Positions 17,240 through 26,657 of a DNA stretch of 64,000 nucleotides are shown in pieces. Every line of letters starts with the position of its first letter. The first letter of the stretch is position 1. Below the pieces are notes generated by a model, which ran no database searches, was not told where the DNA came from, and saw only the letters and a program-made list of their open reading frames with translations. The DNA comes from Stackebrandtia endophytica (lineage in GTDB: Bacteria; Actinomycetota; Actinomycetes; Mycobacteriales; Micromonosporaceae), in assembly GCF_006716355.1 (NCBI RefSeq), contig NZ_VFOW01000001.1, positions 620,001 to 684,000 on the forward strand, given 5' to 3'. Position numbers and translations under genes: made by a program.

Positions 17240-18406
17240 ATGGCGATGGAATTGGCCGCGACAATACAGCGCATCGAACGCGCCGCTGGTTCACTGGCGA
17301 CCCAGAGCGTCGCCCGGATGGACGAGGAGCTGTCCTGGTTTCGGGATCTGCCCGCCGATCAGCGGTCGATGGTCATGTTGGTGGCCCAGGCCGGTGTCGG
17401 TTCATTCGTGGCGTGGCTACGCAGCGAGGGCAACGATCTGGGGTTCAGTGACGAGGTCTTCGACGCCGCACCGGCGGAGTTGGCCCGGTCCATCAGTCTG
17501 CAGCACACCGTCGCGCTGATCAAAGTGGTCATCGAGGTCGTCGAGCTGCAGGTTCCGCAGCTGGCGGCTCCCGGAGAGGAAACCGAACTGGGCACGGCGA
17601 TCCTGCGTTTCTCCCGCGAGGTCGCCTTCGCCGCCGCCCGGGTGTACGCACGGGCCGCCGAGTCACGCGGGGCGTGGGATGCGCGGCTCCAGGCGTTGCT
17701 GGTGGACGGCCTGCTGCGAGGTGACGACGGTGACGAACTGGCCGGGCGCGCCGCGGCGCTCGGTTGGGCGGATGCGACTCCGGTCTCGGTGACGGTGGGC
17801 CGATCCCCCGGCGGGGAGGCCACCGCGATCCTGCACGGCATCCACCGGGCCACCCGCCGACTCGGTGTCGAGATCCTTGCCGGCCTGCACGGAGACCGCC
17901 TCGTCCTGGTGCTGGGAGGCAGCAGCGAACCGGCCGAGATCGCCGAGCGCCTGGTCGGGCAGTTCGGTGACGGTCCGGTGGTGGTGGGTCCGGTGACCGC
18001 GAACCTGATCGAGGCGGGTGCTTCGGCTCGGGCCGCGATGTCGGGGTATCGGGCGGCCGCGGCCTGGCCGGATGCTCCACGACCGGTGGTGGCGGCTCAG
18101 TTGTTGGCGGAGCGGGCGTTGGCCGGTGATACCGAGGCGCGTCGGATACTGCGGATCGACGTGTTCGCCGCGTTGGAGCGGGCGGGTGGTTCGCTGTTGG
18201 AGACTGTCGACAGTTTCATCGCCACCGGCGGGGTCTTGGAGGGCACGGCACGGGCGTTGTTCGTACATCCGAACACGATCCGGTACCGGATGCGACGAGT
18301 CGCCGAGGTGACCGGTTTTTCACCTTTCATCCCTCATGAGGCTTTTACGTTGCGTGTGGCCTTGGCCATAGGACGGTTGGATCCCGCGGTCGATGTGATC
18401 CGTTGA
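17240..18406 (+). CDS. fasR: CdaR/PucR-family regulator, FasR-like
   Basis: The 388-residue protein ends in the PucR-type HTH (LLETVDSFIATGGVLEGTARAL, then FVHPNTIRYRMRRVAEVTG) and has a GGDEF-like degenerate middle domain. In Streptomyces the homologous gene FasR sits directly upstream of fabD-fabH-acpP-fabF and activates that operon. The same order here makes that role very likely, by synteny. I took ATG 17240; ATG 17246 is also possible. Two hairpins separate it from fabD, so it is probably its own transcript. Confidence 0.85.
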   Translation: MAMELAATIQRIERAAGSLATQSVARMDEELSWFRDLPADQRSMVMLVAQAGVGSFVAWLRSEGNDLGFSDEVFDAAPAELARSISLQHTVALIKVVIEVVELQVPQLAAPGEETELGTAILRFSREVAFAAARVYARAAESRGAWDARLQALLVDGLLRGDDGDELAGRAAALGWADATPVSVTVGRSPGGEATAILHGIHRATRRLGVEILAGLHGDRLVLVLGGSSEPAEIAERLVGQFGDGPVVVGPVTANLIEAGASARAAMSGYRAAAAWPDAPRPVVAAQLLAERALAGDTEARRILRIDVFAALERAGGSLLETVDSFIATGGVLEGTARALFVHPNTIRYRMRRVAEVTGFSPFIPHEAFTLRVALAIGRLDPAVDVIR

Positions 18407-18417
18407 ACCAGCTAGAT

Positions 18418-18434
18418 GATGGTGCCGCACCATC
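18418..18434 (+). terminator. Short hairpin after fasR-like gene
   Basis: GATGGTG-ccg-CACCATC, followed by CTTTA, lies 11 bases past the stop codon. Confidence 0.55.
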
Positions 18435-18516
18435 CTTTATAGGGTTCCTCCAAAATTTTTCATGAGATATCGTCAGTGCCGCTATGCGAGAAACGGTGAC
18501 TCATCGGCGAGAGTCT

Positions 18517-18554
18517 AAGAACGTGTCCGGATTAATCCGGGCGCGTTCTTTTCG
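18517..18554 (+). terminator. Intrinsic terminator between fasR-like gene and fabD
   Basis: AAGAACGTGTCCGGA and TCCGGGCGCGTTCTT form a 15-bp stem with two G-U pairs around TTAA, followed by TTTTC. It would isolate the fab operon from upstream transcription. The 185 bases after it must hold the fab promoter and any FasR-type site, which I could not define. Confidence 0.75.
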
Positions 18555-18739
18555 ACGTGAGTGGTTGGCGGGTGATCTTGGTTGCGGGGCGTCGAGACGC
18601 ATGGACGACGAGACGACGACGCGTGCCGCCGCATCGCTGGGCGAGGTCTCATCGCCGGGTACGCCCGATTCGACGTTTCGAGCCGCATCACCGACCAACA
18701 TCCGAATAACCAGACTCTACTTAGGACAGGCTCTACATC

Positions 18740-19663
18740 GTGCTAGCCGTACTCTCGCCCGGTCAGGGCTCACAGAAGCCCGGATTCCTGTCAGCCTGGC
18801 TCGACCTGCCGGGTGCGCGTGAGCGCCTGGAGGACTGGTCCCGGCTGTGTGACATCGACCTGGTTCACCTGGGTACCGTCGCCGACCAAGCCGAGATCAC
18901 CGACACCGCCCGGACTCAACCGCTGCTGGTCGCCGCCGCCCTACTGGCCGCCGAGCACCTGCCGCTGGAGCGGGTCGACCTGGTCGCCGGGCATTCGGTG
19001 GGAGAGCTCGCCGCCGCGCACCTCGCCGGGGTCATCAGCGCCGAGGACGCCGTCCAGTTCGCCGCCGTGCGCGGCCGTGAAATGGCCGCCGCCTGCGCCG
19101 CAGCTCCCACCAGCATGTCCGCCGTGCTCGGCGGAAGCGAGGACGAGGTGCTGGACGCGATTCAAGCTGCCGGCGCCTACCCGGCCAACCGCAACGGCGC
19201 CGGCCAGATCGTCGCCGCCGGAAGCACCGAGTCGTTGGCGAAACTGGAGGCCACTCCCCCCGCCAAGGCCCGCATCATTCCACTGTCGGTCGCCGGCGCG
19301 TTCCACACGCCGTACATGGAACCCGCCCAGCAACAGCTGGCCGCGCACGCCGCATCGGTGACGACCACCGACCCGACCCGCACCTGGCTGTCCAATGCCG
19401 ACGGCCAGCCGATGGCCTCCGGCGAACAGGCGCTGCAGCGGCTGGTCGCTCAGGTCACCGCACCGGTTCGGTGGGATTCCTGCATGGAGTCCATGGCAGA
19501 ACGCGGTGTCACCGCCATCATCGAGCTCCCTCCTGCCGGTACGCTCGCGGGGTTGGCGAAGCGCCAGCTCAAGGGGATCGAGATCATCAAGTTGAACACA
19601 CCGGACGACCTGGCCGCCGCTGTCGACCTGATCGACCGCGTAGACACGGAAGGCAAGGCATGA
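18740..19663 (+). CDS. fabD: Malonyl-CoA:ACP transacylase
   Basis: FabD loads malonate from CoA onto acyl carrier protein for type II fatty-acid synthesis. The 307-residue protein has the GQGSQ motif (LSPGQGSQKPG), the nucleophile GHSVGE (LVAGHSVGELAAAH), a conserved Arg in VRGREM, and the catalytic His in AFHTPYM. It begins with GTG 18740 and overlaps fabH by ATGA, implying coupled translation. It is the first gene of the fabD-fabH-acpP-fabF-accD operon. Confidence 0.96.
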   Translation: MLAVLSPGQGSQKPGFLSAWLDLPGARERLEDWSRLCDIDLVHLGTVADQAEITDTARTQPLLVAAALLAAEHLPLERVDLVAGHSVGELAAAHLAGVISAEDAVQFAAVRGREMAAACAAAPTSMSAVLGGSEDEVLDAIQAAGAYPANRNGAGQIVAAGSTESLAKLEATPPAKARIIPLSVAGAFHTPYMEPAQQQLAAHAASVTTTDPTRTWLSNADGQPMASGEQALQRLVAQVTAPVRWDSCMESMAERGVTAIIELPPAGTLAGLAKRQLKGIEIIKLNTPDDLAAAVDLIDRVDTEGKA

Positions 19664-20610
19664 CCGTCACCGGGACCCGCGTTATCGGTTTGGGGCACTA
19701 CCAGCCGGAGAAAGTACTCACCAACGACGACCTCGCCAAGATGGTCGACACCAACGACGAGTGGATTCAGTCGCGGGTCGGCATCAAGGAACGCCGCATC
19801 GCCGAGAAGGAGTCGGTCGCCGACATGGCGACCTTCGCCGCGGAGAAGGCGCTGACGGCTTCCGGCCGTTCCGCCGCCGACGTCGACCTCGTGGTCGTGG
19901 CGACCTGCAGCGCCATCGACCGGGTGCCCAATGTGGCCTGTCGAGTCGCCCGACAGTTGGGTGTCGAGGCCCCCGGCGCCTACGACATCAACACCGCGTG
20001 CTCGGGTTTCTCCCACGCGCTGGCCACCGCCGATCACGCCGTCCGGGCGGGCGCGGCCACCACCGCGATCGTGGTCGGAGTGGAGAAGCTGTCGGACTTC
20101 GTCGACTGGACCGACCGGTCGACCTGCGTCCTGTTCGGTGACGGCGCGGGCGCCGCGGTCATCACCGCCACCCGCGACGACGAAGCCCCCGGAGTCGGAC
20201 CCGTCGTCTGGGGTTCGGTGCCGGCGATGAGCGACGTCGTCCGCATCGAGGCGTCCCACCCCTACATCGCCCAAGAGGGACAGACGGTGTTCCGGTGGGC
20301 GATCACGACCCTGGCGCCGCTGGCCCGCAAGGCCGCCGAACGCGCCGGAGTCGACATGGACGACATCACCGCCTTCGTCGCTCACCAGGCCAACCTGCGC
20401 ATCATCGAGGGCATCGCCAAGAAGCTGAAGGCACCGGGCGCCATCATCGCCTCCGATGTCATCGAATCGGGCAACACCTCGGCCGCCTCGGTGCCACTCG
20501 CGCTGTCCAAACTGGCCGAATCCGGGCAGATCAACAGCGGTGATCCGGTGTTGCTGTTTGGATTCGGAGGCGGACTGACCTATGCCGGTCAAGTCATCCG
20601 CTGCCCGTGA
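19660..20610 (+). CDS. fabH: Beta-ketoacyl-ACP synthase III
   Basis: FabH condenses acyl-CoA starter units with malonyl-ACP. The 316-residue protein has the Cys-His-Asn triad: Cys in INTACSGFSHAL, His in AFVAHQANLRII, and Asn in ESGNTSAASVPLAL. It begins at the coupled ATG 19660. The C-terminal GFGGGLTYAG is typical. Starter preference, probably branched-chain acyl-CoA in an actinomycete, cannot be read from the sequence. Confidence 0.96.
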   Translation: MTVTGTRVIGLGHYQPEKVLTNDDLAKMVDTNDEWIQSRVGIKERRIAEKESVADMATFAAEKALTASGRSAADVDLVVVATCSAIDRVPNVACRVARQLGVEAPGAYDINTACSGFSHALATADHAVRAGAATTAIVVGVEKLSDFVDWTDRSTCVLFGDGAGAAVITATRDDEAPGVGPVVWGSVPAMSDVVRIEASHPYIAQEGQTVFRWAITTLAPLARKAAERAGVDMDDITAFVAHQANLRIIEGIAKKLKAPGAIIASDVIESGNTSAASVPLALSKLAESGQINSGDPVLLFGFGGGLTYAGQVIRCP

Positions 20611-20649
20611 CGTACCAATACCCATCCAAATGAAAGGTAAGTACTGAAG

Positions 20650-20904
20650 ATGAGCACCACGCACACGCGCGAAGAAATCGTCGAAGGCTTGGCCGAGATC
20701 CTCGAAGAGGTCGCCGGAGTCGACCCCAAGGAGGCCACCGAGGACAAGAGCTTCACCGAGGAACTCGACGTCGACTCGCTGTCGATGGTCGAGGTCGTCG
20801 TGGCCGCTGAAGAGCGCTTCGACGTCAAGATCCCCGACGACGACGTTCAGAGCCTCAAGACCGTCGGTGACGCCGTCTCCTACATCGAAAAGGCTCAGGG
20901 CTAA
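20650..20904 (+). CDS. acpP: Acyl carrier protein
   Basis: The 84-residue acidic protein has the DSL phosphopantetheine site (LDVDSLSMVEVVVAAEE). The carrier holds growing acyl chains on the 4'-phosphopantetheine attached to this Ser. It lies 39 bases after fabH, behind an AAAGGTAAG site, and its stop codon directly abuts the fabF ATG. Confidence 0.96.
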   Translation: MSTTHTREEIVEGLAEILEEVAGVDPKEATEDKSFTEELDVDSLSMVEVVVAAEERFDVKIPDDDVQSLKTVGDAVSYIEKAQG

Positions 20905-22119
20905 ATGGTTGATGTTGTCGTAACCGGGCTCGGTGCGACGACCCCGCTGGGCGGAGACGTCGCCTCGACATGGCGTGCCCTGCTTGACGGCGTTTCCGGG
21001 GCGGGGCCCCTCACACAGGACTGGGCCGCGGAACTGCCGGTGCGCATCGCGGCCCAGTTGGCGGAAGATCCGGGGGTCAAGATTTCCCGGGTCCGCCAAC
21101 GTCGCCTGGACCGCAGTGAGCAGATCGCGATCATCGCCGCCACCGAAGCGTTCAACGACGCGGGCCTGACCGACAGCGGTCTCGACCGCGAGCGGTTGGG
21201 TGTGTGTTTCGGCAGCGGGATCGGTGGTGCGACCACACTGCTGGAGCAGGACGACATCCTGGAGGAGAAGGGTCCTCGGCGGGTGTCACCGCACACCGTC
21301 CCGATGTTGATGCCCAACGGCCCGGCCGCCTGGGTCGGTCTGGAGTTGAAGGCGAAGGCGGGTGTTCACGCACCCACCAGCGCCTGCGCCACCAGTTCGG
21401 AGTCGATCGCCTGGGGTCTGGACATGATCCGAGCCGGTCGTGCCGACGTCGTGGTCGCCGGTGGCGCCGAAGCCGTCGTCCACGCCTTGCCGATCGCCGG
21501 CTTCGCCTCGATGAAGGCGCTGTCGACCCGAAACGACGAACCGACCAAGGCGTCACGTCCCTGGGACGCCAACCGGGACGGTTTCGTCATGGGTGAGGGC
21601 GCCGGTGCGGTCGTACTGGAACGCGCCGACCACGCCAAGGCTCGCGGGGCGCGGGTGTACGCCCGGTTGGCCGGTGCCGGCATGACCTCCGACGGTTTCG
21701 ACATCGTGCAACCGGATCCCGAGGGCGGGATTCGCGCCATGCGTATGGCGATGCGCGACGCCGGAGCCACCGGCATCGACATCGGTCACGTCAACGCCCA
21801 CGCCACCTCCACTCCGGTCGGTGACATGGGCGAGGTGCGCGGTATCGGTGAAGCCGTCGGGCTGCATCCGATCCTCACCAGCACCAAGTCGATGACCGGT
21901 CACCTCCTGGGCGCCGCCGGTGCCGTGGAGTCGATCGCGGTGATCCTCGCACTGCAGGAGAGCCTGATCCCACCGACGATCAACCTGGACGAGCCCGATG
22001 AGGCGCTCAACCTTGACGTGGCAACCGGTACGCCGCGCAAGGCCGACCTGACCGCCGCGATGAACAACTCGTTCGGGTTCGGTGGCCACAATGTTTCACT
22101 CGTCTTCGCCAAGGCGTGA
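20905..22119 (+). CDS. fabF: Beta-ketoacyl-ACP synthase II
   Basis: FabF performs the elongating condensations. The 404-residue thiolase-fold protein has the catalytic Cys in SACATSSESIAWG and the two His residues in HVNAHATSTPVGD and KSMTGHLLGAAGA. It ends NNSFGFGGHNVSLVF, as in KAS II. The ATG immediately follows the acpP TAA, indicating strict co-expression. Confidence 0.96.
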   Translation: MVDVVVTGLGATTPLGGDVASTWRALLDGVSGAGPLTQDWAAELPVRIAAQLAEDPGVKISRVRQRRLDRSEQIAIIAATEAFNDAGLTDSGLDRERLGVCFGSGIGGATTLLEQDDILEEKGPRRVSPHTVPMLMPNGPAAWVGLELKAKAGVHAPTSACATSSESIAWGLDMIRAGRADVVVAGGAEAVVHALPIAGFASMKALSTRNDEPTKASRPWDANRDGFVMGEGAGAVVLERADHAKARGARVYARLAGAGMTSDGFDIVQPDPEGGIRAMRMAMRDAGATGIDIGHVNAHATSTPVGDMGEVRGIGEAVGLHPILTSTKSMTGHLLGAAGAVESIAVILALQESLIPPTINLDEPDEALNLDVATGTPRKADLTAAMNNSFGFGGHNVSLVFAKA

Positions 22120-22143
22120 TTGACGCGCCCTAGGAGGTCTACT

Positions 22144-23577
22144 GTGTCCATCGCTACCACCCCGGTCGAGGCAGCCGAACCGGTTATCGACGTCCGGGAC
22201 CCGATGCCCCGACTGACTGCGCTGTTCGACGCCGGAACCATGCAGCTGATCGCCCACGGTGACGACTCCGGAGTCGTCACCGCCCGCGGCGACATCGGCG
22301 GCACCCCGGCGATCGCCTACTGCTCCGACGCCCGGCGCATGGGTGGCGCCATGGGCACCGACGGTTGTGGTCACATCGTGTCGGCGATCGACACCGCCGT
22401 GGCCGACCGCATCCCGGTGGTCGGAATCTGGCACTCCGGTGGGGCTCGGCTTCCCGAGGGTGTGGTGGCGCTGCATGCGGTGGGACAGGTGTTCGCCGCG
22501 ATGATTCGCGCGTCGGGTCGAGTACCGCAGATCTCGGTGGTGCTCGGTCCGGCCGCCGGAGGCGCCGCCTACGGCCCCGCGCTGACCGACATCGTCGTCA
22601 TGTCGGACACCGGGCGGATCTTCGTGACCGGTCCCGAAGTCGTCAAGAGCGTCACCGGCGAGGAATCGGACATGGCCAGCCTCGGCGGGCCCGACGTCCA
22701 CGCCCGCAAATCCGGGGTCGCCCACATCGCGACCAAGGACGACGCCTCCGCGCTGGCCACCGCCCGCGACCTGACCTCGCTGTTGGGTCGCCAGGGCCAC
22801 CTCCAACCGGCCGACGCGGTCGACGAGACCGACCTCTCGACGGCGCTTCCCGAACAGGCCAACCGTGCCTACAACGTCAAGCCGTTGGTGCGCAAGCTCC
22901 TCGATGGCGGTGACAACGTCGAGGCGCCGGTGGAGCTGCATGCGAAGTGGGCTCCCAACATCGTCACCGTGCTGGGACGTTTCGCCGGTCGCACGGTCGG
23001 TGTCATCGCCAACAACCCGCTGCGGTTGGGTGGCTGCCTCAACTCCGAGAGCGCCGAGAAGGCAGCCCGGTTCGTCCGGATGTGTGACGCCCTGGGTGTA
23101 CCCATGATCGTTCTGGTCGACGTGCCCGGTTACCTGCCGGGCCTCGGTCAGGAATGGGAAGGCGTGGTGCGTCGGGGTGCGAAGTTGCTGCACGCCTTCG
23201 CCGAGTCGGTCGTCCCCCGGGTGACCCTGGTGACCCGCAAGTCCTACGGCGGTGCCTACATCGCGATGAACTCGCGGGCGCTGGGCGCCACGGCGGTGTT
23301 CGCGTGGCCGCAGGCCGAGGTCGCCGTCATGGGCGCATCGGCGGCCGTGAACGTTCTGTACCGCAAGCAGCTGGCCGCCGCTCCCGAGGAGGAGCGTGAG
23401 GCGCTGCGGGCGCAGTTCATCGAGAAGCAGGAGCGGGAGGCCGGCGGAGTCGGTCTGGCGCAGGAGATCGGAGTGGTGGACGAGGTCATCGACCCCCGCC
23501 ACACCCGTCACCGGATCGCCACCGCGCTGGCGGCGGCCCCGGCGGCACGGGGGGCGCACGGCAACATCCCGCTGTAA
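22144..23577 (+). CDS. accD: Acyl-CoA carboxylase beta (carboxyltransferase) subunit
   Basis: The 477-residue protein is a biotin-dependent acyl-CoA carboxyltransferase that would make malonyl-CoA (possibly also methylmalonyl-CoA) for this operon. N- and C-terminal crotonase-type domains are visible. The oxyanion Gly-rich turns lie in VLGPAAGGAAYGPALTD and TRKSYGGAYIAMNS, and VDVPGYLPGLGQEWEG is typical. The place after fabF parallels accD6 of mycobacteria. GTG 22144 follows AGGAGGT; an upstream TTG frame start is less likely. The biotinylated alpha subunit is not in the window. Confidence 0.93.
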   Translation: MSIATTPVEAAEPVIDVRDPMPRLTALFDAGTMQLIAHGDDSGVVTARGDIGGTPAIAYCSDARRMGGAMGTDGCGHIVSAIDTAVADRIPVVGIWHSGGARLPEGVVALHAVGQVFAAMIRASGRVPQISVVLGPAAGGAAYGPALTDIVVMSDTGRIFVTGPEVVKSVTGEESDMASLGGPDVHARKSGVAHIATKDDASALATARDLTSLLGRQGHLQPADAVDETDLSTALPEQANRAYNVKPLVRKLLDGGDNVEAPVELHAKWAPNIVTVLGRFAGRTVGVIANNPLRLGGCLNSESAEKAARFVRMCDALGVPMIVLVDVPGYLPGLGQEWEGVVRRGAKLLHAFAESVVPRVTLVTRKSYGGAYIAMNSRALGATAVFAWPQAEVAVMGASAAVNVLYRKQLAAAPEEEREALRAQFIEKQEREAGGVGLAQEIGVVDEVIDPRHTRHRIATALAAAPAARGAHGNIPL

Positions 23578-23596
23578 GTACCCCACGGAACATCGT

Positions 23597-23620
23597 GCCC
23601 GGACGCCGAGGTGTCCGGGC
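23597..23620 (+). terminator. Terminator of the fab operon
   Basis: GCCCGGAC and GTCCGGGC form an 8-bp stem with an 8-base loop, 20 bases past accD, followed by TCGTTTCGTT. Confidence 0.8.
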
Positions 23621-23671
23621 TCGTTTCGTTCGATGTGGTTGAGTCGAAGGCCCGACGGGTAACCCCCTGTC

Positions 23672-23818
23672 ATGTTGAGCTTTCTACTCTGGCTTCTGGC
23701 CGTCGTTCTGGTGATCTCCGGCATCGTGTCGCTGTTCCGCAAACAGTTCCTGTGGGGCATCGTTCTGATCGTCGTCGGCCTGCTGGTCGGGCCGGGCGGG
23801 GTCAGCATCTTCACGTGA
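23672..23818 (+). CDS. GPGG-motif small membrane protein
   Basis: A 48-residue protein with two hydrophobic helices, FLLWLLAVVLVISGIVSLF and FLWGIVLIVVGLLVG, joined by the basic turn RKQ. It ends in GPGGVSIFT. This matches the small actinobacterial membrane proteins named after their GPGG motif, whose function is unknown. It was found by direct translation. No strong Shine-Dalgarno sequence precedes the ATG. Confidence 0.8.
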   Translation: MLSFLLWLLAVVLVISGIVSLFRKQFLWGIVLIVVGLLVGPGGVSIFT

Positions 23819-23889
23819 TGAAACCGTCGCATCGCCTGACAGGTCGGACAATCTAGAATCGAGGCTTCCTCACAGACTCGGGAGCCCCA

Positions 23890-24942
23890 GTGACCGACAT
23901 GGCGGCGTTCATCGCCGGACTGCCCAAAGCCGAGATCCACGTTCACCACGTGGGGTCGGCGTCACCGCGAATCGTGGCGCAGCTGGCCGCTCGCCACCCT
24001 GACGGCAAGGTGCCGGTGGATCCCGAGGAGCTCGCCGACTACTTCACCTTCCGAGACTTCGCCCATTTCATCGAGGTTTACCTTTCGGTCGTCGATCTCA
24101 TCCGCACGCCCGAGGACGTTCGGCTGCTGACCTATGAGATCGCTCGTGACATGGCCGAGCAGCGGATCGGGTACGCCGAGATGACGGTGACGCCGTTCAG
24201 CTCGGTGCGGCGTGGCATCGACCCGGTCGAGTTCATGGCCGCGATCGAAGACGCCCGCACCAGTGCCGAATCCGAGTTCGGCACGGTGCTGCGCTGGTGC
24301 TTCGACATTCCCGGTGAAGCGGGGCTACCCGCCGCCGACTCGACGCTGGAGCTGGCCACCAGATACCGACCGGACGGACTGGTGAGCTTCGGACTGGGCG
24401 GTCCGGAAATCGGGGTCCCCCGGCCTCAGTTCAAGCCGTACTTCGACCGGGCGATAGCCGAGGGGTTGCGCAGCGTTCCCCACGCAGGAGAGTCGACCGG
24501 CCCGGAGACCATCTGGGACGCGTTGGTCGACTTGCGCGCCGAACGGATCGGGCACGGTACCAGCGCGATCACCGACCCGAAGCTGCTGGAGCATCTTGCC
24601 GAGCACCGGATTCCGTTGGAGGTGTGTCCGACGTCGAACATCGCCACCCGAGTGGTGACGACGATGGAGGAGCACCCGCTGCGGACCATGGTCGAAGCGG
24701 GCGTTCCGGTCACCATCAACAGTGACGACCCACCGATGTTCGGCACCGATCTCAACACCGAGTACCTGATCGCCGCGCGTCTACTCGACCTCGACACCGA
24801 CGGAGTCGCCGGCCTGGCGAAGAACGCGGTCGACGCGTCGTTCGCCGAATCCACGACCAAGACAGAGCTGTCCTCCCGCATCGACGATTACGCCCGCCAA
24901 TGGCGTGACCAGGAGGAAAGCCCAGCTCAACGGGCTCACTGA
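23890..24942 (+). CDS. Adenosine deaminase-family amidohydrolase
   Basis: The 350-residue metallo-amidohydrolase has the metal-binding HVH motif (KAEIHVHHVGSASPR), the catalytic Glu region HAGES, the IGHGT motif, and NSDDPPMFGT with the metal-binding Asp. The HVHHVGS version of the N-terminal motif, in place of HVHLEG(S/C), resembles actinobacterial enzymes proposed to deaminate aminodeoxyfutalosine in menaquinone synthesis. Plain adenosine deaminase is the other possibility. The start is GTG 23890. No menaquinone genes are nearby, so the choice stays open. Confidence 0.85.
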   Translation: MTDMAAFIAGLPKAEIHVHHVGSASPRIVAQLAARHPDGKVPVDPEELADYFTFRDFAHFIEVYLSVVDLIRTPEDVRLLTYEIARDMAEQRIGYAEMTVTPFSSVRRGIDPVEFMAAIEDARTSAESEFGTVLRWCFDIPGEAGLPAADSTLELATRYRPDGLVSFGLGGPEIGVPRPQFKPYFDRAIAEGLRSVPHAGESTGPETIWDALVDLRAERIGHGTSAITDPKLLEHLAEHRIPLEVCPTSNIATRVVTTMEEHPLRTMVEAGVPVTINSDDPPMFGTDLNTEYLIAARLLDLDTDGVAGLAKNAVDASFAESTTKTELSSRIDDYARQWRDQEESPAQRAH

Positions 24943-25007
24943 CACGGTTGCGTCACCGCTTGGCCGAATACGCCATCAGGTTAGGTTAGGCATGCCATGG
25001 TCGAGGT

Positions 25008-25415
25008 ATGAATGGCAAATGGCTAATACGTACCGGAATGGCGTTGGTCGCCAACGCCGTAACCATCCTCATCGCCGCGGCGGTGCTACCCAGATTCTGG
25101 ATCAGCGGGTTCTGGTCTTTCCTGTTCGCGGTCATCATCTTCACCTTGGCGACGATGGGTGTCAAAGCCCTGTTGGGAAGATTCACCAAATTGGGCACCT
25201 GGGCCGCGGGGTTGGTAACGACCTGGCTGGCGCTGTTGGTCACCGATGTGCTGTCGCGAGGAATCCAAGTCGAGGGCATCTTCACCTGGATCTTCGCGGT
25301 GTTGATCGTCTGGGCCGGAACCCTGGTGTACGACCTCATCGATGACAAGGCCTTCGCCGAGGTCAGCAAACGAATGCCTCGCGGATCGGGCCCGACGGCC
25401 AGACCCACCACGTGA
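25008..25415 (+). CDS. Phage holin family IV-like four-TM membrane protein
   Basis: The 135-residue protein has four hydrophobic helices (about residues 10-27, 34-52, 65-82 and 89-107) and matches the mycobacterial/actinobacterial 4-TMS family (PF04020), named after phage holins but chromosomal and widespread. Its role is unknown. There are no phage genes around it, so I read it as a housekeeping membrane protein. Confidence 0.75.
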   Translation: MNGKWLIRTGMALVANAVTILIAAAVLPRFWISGFWSFLFAVIIFTLATMGVKALLGRFTKLGTWAAGLVTTWLALLVTDVLSRGIQVEGIFTWIFAVLIVWAGTLVYDLIDDKAFAEVSKRMPRGSGPTARPTT

Positions 25416-25501
25416 CCTGGCCCCCGCACCTGACCGGGCCACCCCGGAAAGGACGGACGCCGACACCGTAGCGTCGGCGTCCGTCTTGAGTGCTGTTTCG
25501 G

Positions 25502-25915
25502 TCAGGCTCCGTCGTTCATGGCCTGGTTGGCCAATGCGTCGGCGCGAACGTTGTCCGCGCGCGGGATCCAGGTGAAGGTCACGGACTCGAACTGGGCGAC
25601 CAGCTCGGCGGCACGAGCAGCCAACGGTCGCAGACCGGGGTGGCGGACCTTCCAGTTACCGCTCATCTGCTCAACCACCAGCCGGGAGTCCATCCGGACC
25701 TCGACGCTGGTGGCCCCCAACTCCACCGCCGCCGTCAAGCCGGCGATCATGCCCTCGTATTCGGCGACATTGTTGGTGGTGACGCCCAGGAAGCCCTGCC
25801 GATCGAGCAGTTCTCCACCGTCCTCGTCCAACAGCAGCGCACCGTACCCGGCGGGGCCGGGGTTGCCGCGCGAGCCACCGTCAGCCTCGACGATCACCTT
25901 TCCCAGCCGGCTCAC
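25502..25915 (-). CDS. RNase HI-family protein
   Basis: The 137-residue protein has the four acidic catalytic residues of RNase HI in order: Asp in VEADGGSRGNPGPAGYGALL, Glu in NVAEYEGMIAGL, Asp in VRMDSRLVVEQM and Asp in VRADALANQAM. It would cleave RNA in RNA-DNA hybrids. Many actinobacterial homologues carry a C-terminal phosphatase domain (RNase H/CobC fusion); here only RNase H is present. Its start overlaps the zinc-ribbon stop by 4 bases. Confidence 0.92.
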   Translation of the reverse strand: MSRLGKVIVEADGGSRGNPGPAGYGALLLDEDGGELLDRQGFLGVTTNNVAEYEGMIAGLTAAVELGATSVEVRMDSRLVVEQMSGNWKVRHPGLRPLAARAAELVAQFESVTFTWIPRADNVRADALANQAMNDGA

Positions 25916-26649
25916 AGACCGGACTCCTCGGTGCGAACCAGGATCGCCCGGCAGTTGTCGCAGCGGGCCACGTCCCGCGGTGCGGCGGCACGCAGCTCGG
26001 CCAGTTCACCACCGGACTGTTCGATCCGGCACGCCTCGCAGCGACGTTGCCGCAGCAGAGCCGCCGCGATGGGTTGGTTCTTCCGGATCTTCTCGTACAG
26101 CGCGATCAGGTCGTCGGGGATGTCGGCGGCGATCGCGTCGCGTGCGGCCCGCTGCGCGCTCGTCTGGGTGTTCAGCTCGGCCAGCTCGGCGTCGCGATCA
26201 GCAGTGATCTCGGCCAGCTCCGCCTGTCGTTCGGCCAGCTGCTTCGCCTGTCCGGTACCGGCTTCGGCGGTGGACTCGCGCTTCTCCATCAGCTCCAGCT
26301 GCTGGTCCTCCAATTCGGACTGGCGACGCGCGAGGGTCTCCAGTTCGTGTGCCAGGCCGGCCAGCTCCTTGGGGCCGGCGCTGCCCGACTCCTGCAGGGC
26401 ACGGTCCTTATCAGCCCGGGTGCGGACCTGATCGATCTCACGCTCCACCCGTGTGATGTCCCGGTCCAAGTCGTAGACGGCCGCTTCGGTTTGGGCCCGC
26501 TGGTCGGTGGCGGTGTTGACCTGCTCGGTCAGTTCGGCGAGCTTCTCCTCTTGCGGCAGGTGAGTGCGCCGATGTGTCAACTGGTTCAGTGCCGTGTCAG
26601 CCTGCTGAAGGTCCAACAGGCGGCGTTGGTCGGCCGGGTCGGCTTGCAC
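25912..26649 (-). CDS. C4-type zinc ribbon coiled-coil protein (CT398-like)
   Basis: The 245-residue protein is a long antiparallel coiled coil (about 1-190), followed by a zinc ribbon with two CxxC knuckles (RRCEACRIE and RCDNCRAI). It is conserved between the Nif3 and RNase H genes across actinobacteria, as here. Structural relatives suggest a nucleic-acid or protein-complex scaffold. I chose the GTG at 26649 because an AGGAG site lies just upstream. Confidence 0.88.
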   Translation of the reverse strand: MQADPADQRRLLDLQQADTALNQLTHRRTHLPQEEKLAELTEQVNTATDQRAQTEAAVYDLDRDITRVEREIDQVRTRADKDRALQESGSAGPKELAGLAHELETLARRQSELEDQQLELMEKRESTAEAGTGQAKQLAERQAELAEITADRDAELAELNTQTSAQRAARDAIAADIPDDLIALYEKIRKNQPIAAALLRQRRCEACRIEQSGGELAELRAAAPRDVARCDNCRAILVRTEESGL

Positions 26650-26657
26650 ACGCACTC

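Noticed and set aside
22096-23949. 617-codon minus-strand frame opposite accD
   Set aside because: It covers a clear acyl-CoA carboxylase gene and shows shadow composition.
25008-25415. Holin-like protein as a sign of a prophage
   Set aside because: The family is widespread on actinobacterial chromosomes and no other phage gene is near.
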